A stretch of DNA of 9,651 bases from NCBI GenBank assembly GCA_028704215.1, contig JAQVLJ010000030.1:1-9651 (forward strand). The letters run 5' to 3'. Numbering within the stretch: position 1 is the stretch's first letter; the number at the start of each line of letters is the position of its first letter. Made by a program: the position numbers and the translations under genes. The notes under the pieces are model-generated. The model saw only the letters and a list, made by a program, of their open reading frames with translations, had not been told where the DNA came from and made no database searches. Shown one piece after another: positions 5,849 to 9,651 of the stretch. The stretch comes from Clostridia bacterium (GTDB taxonomy: Bacteria; Bacillota; Clostridia; Christensenellales; UBA1242).

Positions 5849-8800
5849 TTATTCTTCAAAATCATCAAATAAAGCAGATTCATCAAAACTTTCATTGATT
5901 TCTTTTTCATAAGTTTGTTGCATTTTTTCAAATTCAAGTGTTATGTCTTCAAGTCCTGTTTTGTTGACAGCCTGAATTGCTTGAACTTCAACATCTTCAT
6001 CGCCAACTTCGTTGATAGCAAGTTCTTGTCTATCAGCAGTCATAATCTTGACATCAAGTCCTAAACCTTGCATTTCTTTTACCAAAACCTTGAAAGTTTC
6101 AGGCATACCAGGCTCTGGAATAGTCAAGCCTTTAACAATGGCTTGATATGTTTTTTCACGTCCTTCGACGTCATCACTCTTAACCGTTAGCATTTCCTGC
6201 AACAAGCGACTAGCGCCATATGCTTCCAATGCCCAAACTTCCATTTCACCAAAACGTTGTCCACCAAATTGTGCTTTACCGTTTAGTGGCTGTTGTGTAA
6301 TCAGTGAATAAGTACCAATTGAACGTGCATGAACTTTTGTTTCAACCATGTGAGTTAATTTTAAGAAATACATTATACCCAAGTTTGTTTTATTGTCAAA
6401 AGGTTCGCCAGTACGTCCATCATATAGTTGTATCCTACAATCTTCTGGGAGATTGTTTTCTTTTAATAACTGTACTATTTCTTCTTCTTTTGCACTATCA
6501 AATGATGGAGATGCCACTTTCCAATCTAATGCTTTTGCTACCAATCCTAAGTGCATTTCTAATATCTGTCCTATATTCATACGAGAAGGAACGCCCAATG
6601 GATTCAAAATGATATCAATTGGTTCTCCACTAGCTGTATAAGGCATATCTGATTGTGGTACAATGATGCTTACAACACCTTTGTTACCATGACGTCCTGC
6701 CAGTTTGTCACCAACACACAATTTACGTTTTTGTGCAATGTAAACTTTTACCATTTGAGTTACACCTGGATCAAGTTCATCTTTGTTTTTACGTGATAAT
6801 ACTTCAATACCTACTACTACGCCTTCTTCACCGTGTTTTACTTTCAATGAAGTATTTCGAACTTCTTTGGTTTTTTCACCAAATATAGCTTTTAACAATC
6901 TTTCTTCTGGTGTCAATTCAGTTTCACCTTTTGGAGTAACTTTTCCCACCAAAATATCTCCGACTTTGACTTCCGTACCTACACGAATAATTCCAGTTTC
7001 ATCAAGGTCTTTCAATGCTTCTTCACCAACGCCAGCAATATCACGAGTGATTTCTTCATCACCCAACTTTGTTGTACGTGCTTTTACGTCTTCGGTGATG
7101 ATGTCAATAGATGTAAATACGTCATCTCTAACAATTCTGTCACTAACCAAAATAGCGTCTTCAAAATTGTATCCTTCCCAATTCATAAAGGCAACTCTGA
7201 CATTTTTTCCCAATGCTAATTCGCCATTATCAGTTGCTGCGCCATCAGCCAAAACATCACCTTTTTTAACTACTTCGCCAGTCTTTACGATAGGTTTTTG
7301 GTTAATACAAGTTTTTTGGTTTGTTTTTAAAAATTTGTCCAAATAATAGTTTACTTTGTTGCCATCTTTATATTCAACAGTAATGTAATCAGCGCTAACA
7401 TATTTTACAACGCCATCGCCTTCTGCCAAAATCAATACACCGCTATCACGAGCAATGCAATATTCGAAGCCTGTACCAACTATTGGAGCCTCTGTTTTAA
7501 TTAGAGGAACGGCTTGCCTTTCCATATTCGCACCCATCAAGGCACGTTTACTCATATCGTTTTCAACAAAAGGCACCAAACAAGCGCCTATTGATAATAA
7601 TTGACGTGGACTCAAATCTACCAAATCAATCAGATGAGCATCAACTTCTTTTGTAGTTTCTTCATGTCTGCATACAACACGTTTGTTGAAAAAAGTACCT
7701 TCGGTTGTTAGTGGCTCAGTTGCTTGTGCAATGTATTTGTCTTCGTCATCGTCAGCCATCAAAAATACTACTTGATCAGTTACTTTTCTAGTAGTAGGAT
7801 CTACAACTCTATAAGGTGTTTCAATAAATCCATATTCGTTCAACGAAGCATAAGCAGCCATTGATGTTATAAGACCAATAGATTGGCCTTCTGGTGTTTC
7901 AACGACACAAATTCTACCATAATGTGTATGGTTAATATCACGTACTTCTGCTGTCGCACGTTCTTTTTTAACGCCACCAGGACCTACTGCACTCAAACGA
8001 CGTTTGTGAGTCAAAGAACAAATAGGATTGGTTTGTTCCATCAATATAGACAACTGAGATGTTGCCATAAATTCTTTTAATGCTTTGTTTATATGTCTAG
8101 CATTTACAACATTTGAAGGAGTAATATTAGTCAAATCACTACTTTGCAAAGTTTCTCGTACTTGAACTTGCAATTTTGTCATACCTTTTCTAAATTCTGC
8201 TGCTAGTAATTCTCCGCAACAGCACACACGTCTATTCGCCAAATGGTCACGAATATCAAGTTTGCCAAAACCATCGATTAAATTCAAATGATAACTAATT
8301 GTTCCAATAATATCATCTAATGTTAATTGATAATTTTCCAATTTTTTTACATTAGCTTTTATTGCTTCAATTTTTTCTTCTTTTGTTTTAATTCCTTTAA
8401 GAATTTCTTGTAAGACAGGCAAAGAAACCAACTCAGTGATACCATAATCACGAGGGTTGCAATTAACATATGCTTTCAAATCAACTCTATTGTTACCAAT
8501 TACGCGACAAACTTTGTCCTTAAAAATAACATCAACAGAGTTAATGCCTGCATTTTGAATTTTTGTAGCAACTTCTTCAGAAATTACTTCGCCCTTTGCT
8601 ACTATTACTTCTTTGCCAATCTTTATATCTTCAGCGCTAATTTTATCTGTAATACGAATTGCAAGATTTAATTTTTTATTTATTTTATATCTTCCAACTT
8701 TACCCAAATTGTAATATTGATGTGTAAAGAATAGCAAGTTTATATAATTCTTACTATCTTCTGCACTTGGGATTTCGCCTGGTTTTGTACGTTTGCTAAA

Positions 8801-9517
8801 TTCTATTAAGGCATCTTCTTGAGTAAGAGAAACTTCTTTGTCAAGAGTGTTTTTGATTGTAGTATTGTTACCAAATATATTCAATATTTGTTCATTTGTA
8901 TAACCAAAGCATTTTAAGAATACACCTAGTGATAATTTGTGTTTTCGTTCAAGAATGACACGCATGGTATCACCCGCTACTTGTTCAGTTGCTATCCACA
9001 TACCATGTATTGGTGAAATAACTGAATTATAATCCATACGACCATATTTGTTCATATCGCCGTCAAAAAATACGCCAGGAGATTTTACTAACTGGCTAAT
9101 TACAACTCTTTCTACGCCATTAAACAAAAAGCCGCCATCATTTGACATATATGGAATATCGCCCAAAAAAACTTCTTGATCAATAACTTGACCTGTTTCT
9201 TTAACAAGCAAACGAACCTTTACTTTCAAAGGAACAGTGTAACTAGATTGTCTGCGTTTGCATTCTGACCATGAATATTTTGGAGTATAATCAATCGAAT
9301 AACTCAAAAAAGACAACTCTGCTTTGTTAGAGTAGTCTATTATAGGATTGAATTCATTGATTACTTCCCAAATATATTGTTCTAGAAACTGCTTGTACGA
9401 ATTTTTTGTAATTTCAAGCAAGTTAGGTAATTCAAGTGGGATATGAGTTTTTGCGAAACTATATCTCTCAGCCCTACCTAATTTTATTTTATTGATTTTT
9501 AGGGATGTTGAACTCAT
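5849..9517 (-). CDS. rpoB: DNA-directed RNA polymerase subunit beta
   Basis: RpoB (1222 residues, slightly longer than the Bacillus protein) forms one jaw of the RNA polymerase cleft and the rifamycin pocket. Landmarks are the N-terminal ISQLVKSPGVFFD block, the DHLANRR segment (about 424-430), the rifamycin cluster TSQLSILMEQTNP to THKRRLSAVGPGG (about 486-515), ETPEGQSIGLI (540-550), the NTP/Mg-proximal FEDA with Glu786 and Asp787, and the active-site lysines Lys938 (GDKLAGRH) and Lys946 (GNKG). It ends in the conserved beta C-terminal region that packs on beta-prime, plus an acidic tail. The ATG at 9515-9517 has AAGGAG at 9526-9531. A strong promoter lies upstream and rpoC follows after 27 bases. 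Odd points are Ile491 where rifamycin-contacting Gln513 is expected, Glu494 for Asp516, and Cys432-Cys433-Cys434 in a normally Cys-free motif (E. coli equivalents 454-456). No frameshift is seen. Confidence 0.99.
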   Translation of the reverse strand: MSSTSLKINKIKLGRAERYSFAKTHIPLELPNLLEITKNSYKQFLEQYIWEVINEFNPIIDYSNKAELSFLSYSIDYTPKYSWSECKRRQSSYTVPLKVKVRLLVKETGQVIDQEVFLGDIPYMSNDGGFLFNGVERVVISQLVKSPGVFFDGDMNKYGRMDYNSVISPIHGMWIATEQVAGDTMRVILERKHKLSLGVFLKCFGYTNEQILNIFGNNTTIKNTLDKEVSLTQEDALIEFSKRTKPGEIPSAEDSKNYINLLFFTHQYYNLGKVGRYKINKKLNLAIRITDKISAEDIKIGKEVIVAKGEVISEEVATKIQNAGINSVDVIFKDKVCRVIGNNRVDLKAYVNCNPRDYGITELVSLPVLQEILKGIKTKEEKIEAIKANVKKLENYQLTLDDIIGTISYHLNLIDGFGKLDIRDHLANRRVCCCGELLAAEFRKGMTKLQVQVRETLQSSDLTNITPSNVVNARHINKALKEFMATSQLSILMEQTNPICSLTHKRRLSAVGPGGVKKERATAEVRDINHTHYGRICVVETPEGQSIGLITSMAAYASLNEYGFIETPYRVVDPTTRKVTDQVVFLMADDDEDKYIAQATEPLTTEGTFFNKRVVCRHEETTKEVDAHLIDLVDLSPRQLLSIGACLVPFVENDMSKRALMGANMERQAVPLIKTEAPIVGTGFEYCIARDSGVLILAEGDGVVKYVSADYITVEYKDGNKVNYYLDKFLKTNQKTCINQKPIVKTGEVVKKGDVLADGAATDNGELALGKNVRVAFMNWEGYNFEDAILVSDRIVRDDVFTSIDIITEDVKARTTKLGDEEITRDIAGVGEEALKDLDETGIIRVGTEVKVGDILVGKVTPKGETELTPEERLLKAIFGEKTKEVRNTSLKVKHGEEGVVVGIEVLSRKNKDELDPGVTQMVKVYIAQKRKLCVGDKLAGRHGNKGVVSIIVPQSDMPYTASGEPIDIILNPLGVPSRMNIGQILEMHLGLVAKALDWKVASPSFDSAKEEEIVQLLKENNLPEDCRIQLYDGRTGEPFDNKTNLGIMYFLKLTHMVETKVHARSIGTYSLITQQPLNGKAQFGGQRFGEMEVWALEAYGASRLLQEMLTVKSDDVEGREKTYQAIVKGLTIPEPGMPETFKVLVKEMQGLGLDVKIMTADRQELAINEVGDEDVEVQAIQAVNKTGLEDITLEFEKMQQTYEKEINESFDESALFDDFEE

Positions 9518-9591
9518 TAAAAAGTCTCCTTAGGTATTAAATTGTTAATATAAAAATTTAGTTTGCCTATTCAACCTAAATAATATTTGAC
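9518..9591 (-). promoter_or_regulatory. rpoB leader with Shine-Dalgarno and a possible weak hairpin
   Basis: If transcription starts near 9591, the rpoBC mRNA has a leader of about 74 nt. AAGGAG (9526-9531) lies eight bases before the rpoB ATG. TTAGGT (transcribed from 9574-9579) is complementary to ACCTAA (transcribed from 9530-9535), and the latter overlaps the first two bases of the Shine-Dalgarno. The loop would be 38 nt, so pairing is weak and may be chance. No known riboswitch or ribosomal-protein mimic is recognisable. Confidence 0.4.
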
Positions 9592-9596
9592 TTATA

Positions 9597-9625
9597 ATTT
9601 TAGCATACAAAAAAACTAATGTCAA
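9597..9625 (-). promoter_or_regulatory. Strong sigma-A-type promoter of rpoBC
   Basis: On the - strand a perfect TTGACA (9620-9625) is followed after 17 bases by TAAAAT (9597-9602; five of six matches to TATAAT). A TG one base upstream of the -10 (9604-9605) makes it an extended -10 element, and a T-run fills the spacer. The start would be near 9590-9592. This is the best promoter in the window and shows that rpoBC can be transcribed independently of any upstream ribosomal-protein genes. Confidence 0.88.
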
Positions 9626-9651
9626 TAACAAAACAAAGATATTTTCAATTT

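Noticed and set aside
6783..7346. 187-residue open frame on the + strand inside rpoB
   Set aside because: It lies fully antisense to a highly conserved part of rpoB, shows Ser/Thr/Phe-rich low-complexity composition expected from the complement, and has no promoter or family resemblance.
249..9517. Use of UGA as tryptophan (Mollicutes-type code)
   Set aside because: All three genes read through at full family length with no in-frame TGA and with TGG for tryptophan. This does not need a variant code.
1..9651. A hidden accessory system, mobile element, CRISPR array or structural RNA gene
   Set aside because: About 94 percent of the window is three intact housekeeping genes. The remaining spacers are short and hold only terminators, promoters and simple repeats; no transposase, spaced repeats or tRNA-like folds were seen.

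Overview
This window is core chromosomal sequence from an AT-rich bacterium. It holds two convergent transcription units: an M3-family oligoendopeptidase F gene on the + strand, and rpoB-rpoC, encoding the beta and beta-prime subunits of RNA polymerase, on the - strand. The tail of one unidentified gene sits at the left edge. AT-only spacers, consensus Shine-Dalgarno sequences (AGGAG, AAGGAG), beta subunits of Bacillota size (1222 and 1200 residues) and separate rpoB and rpoC genes point to a low-GC Bacillota or Mycoplasmatota-type organism. The beta-prime trigger loop is uninterrupted, so the large gammaproteobacterial insert is absent. All genes end in TAA. Tryptophan is written TGG and no in-frame TGA occurs, which fits the standard bacterial code. 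I cannot place the organism more finely.

Left to right: positions 1-143 are the 3' end of an unrecognised + strand gene. A hairpin followed by a T-run (177-216) looks like its terminator, and the 3' arm of that hairpin also contains the probable -35 box of the peptidase promoter. pepF runs 249-2033. The 185-base convergent spacer (2034-2218) is nearly pure A/T apart from one perfect hairpin flanked by A- and T-runs, which should stop transcription from both sides. rpoC (2219-5821) and rpoB (5849-9517) follow on the - strand, 27 bases apart. A near-consensus extended -10 promoter lies at 9597-9625, followed by a leader of roughly 75 nt.

rpoB and rpoC are almost certainly co-transcribed and their products form the catalytic core of RNA polymerase. 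PepF is a cytosolic zinc peptidase with no evident functional link; it is simply the convergent neighbour. Neither rplJL nor the rpsL-rpsG-fusA genes that often flank rpoBC are inside the window.

I found no accessory, defence or mobile system. The interest lies in the polymerase itself. The two large subunits carry several substitutions at positions that are normally nearly invariant: the rifamycin pocket (Gln513 to Ile, Asp516 to Glu, E. coli numbering), a Cys-Cys-Cys run beside it, the bridge-helix N-terminus (His777 to Arg with a GGRKGLID pattern), the F-loop (Arg744 to Gln) and the trigger loop (Phe935 to Ile). Catalytic aspartates and both zinc sites are intact. These comparisons come from remembered family sequences and need a real alignment.
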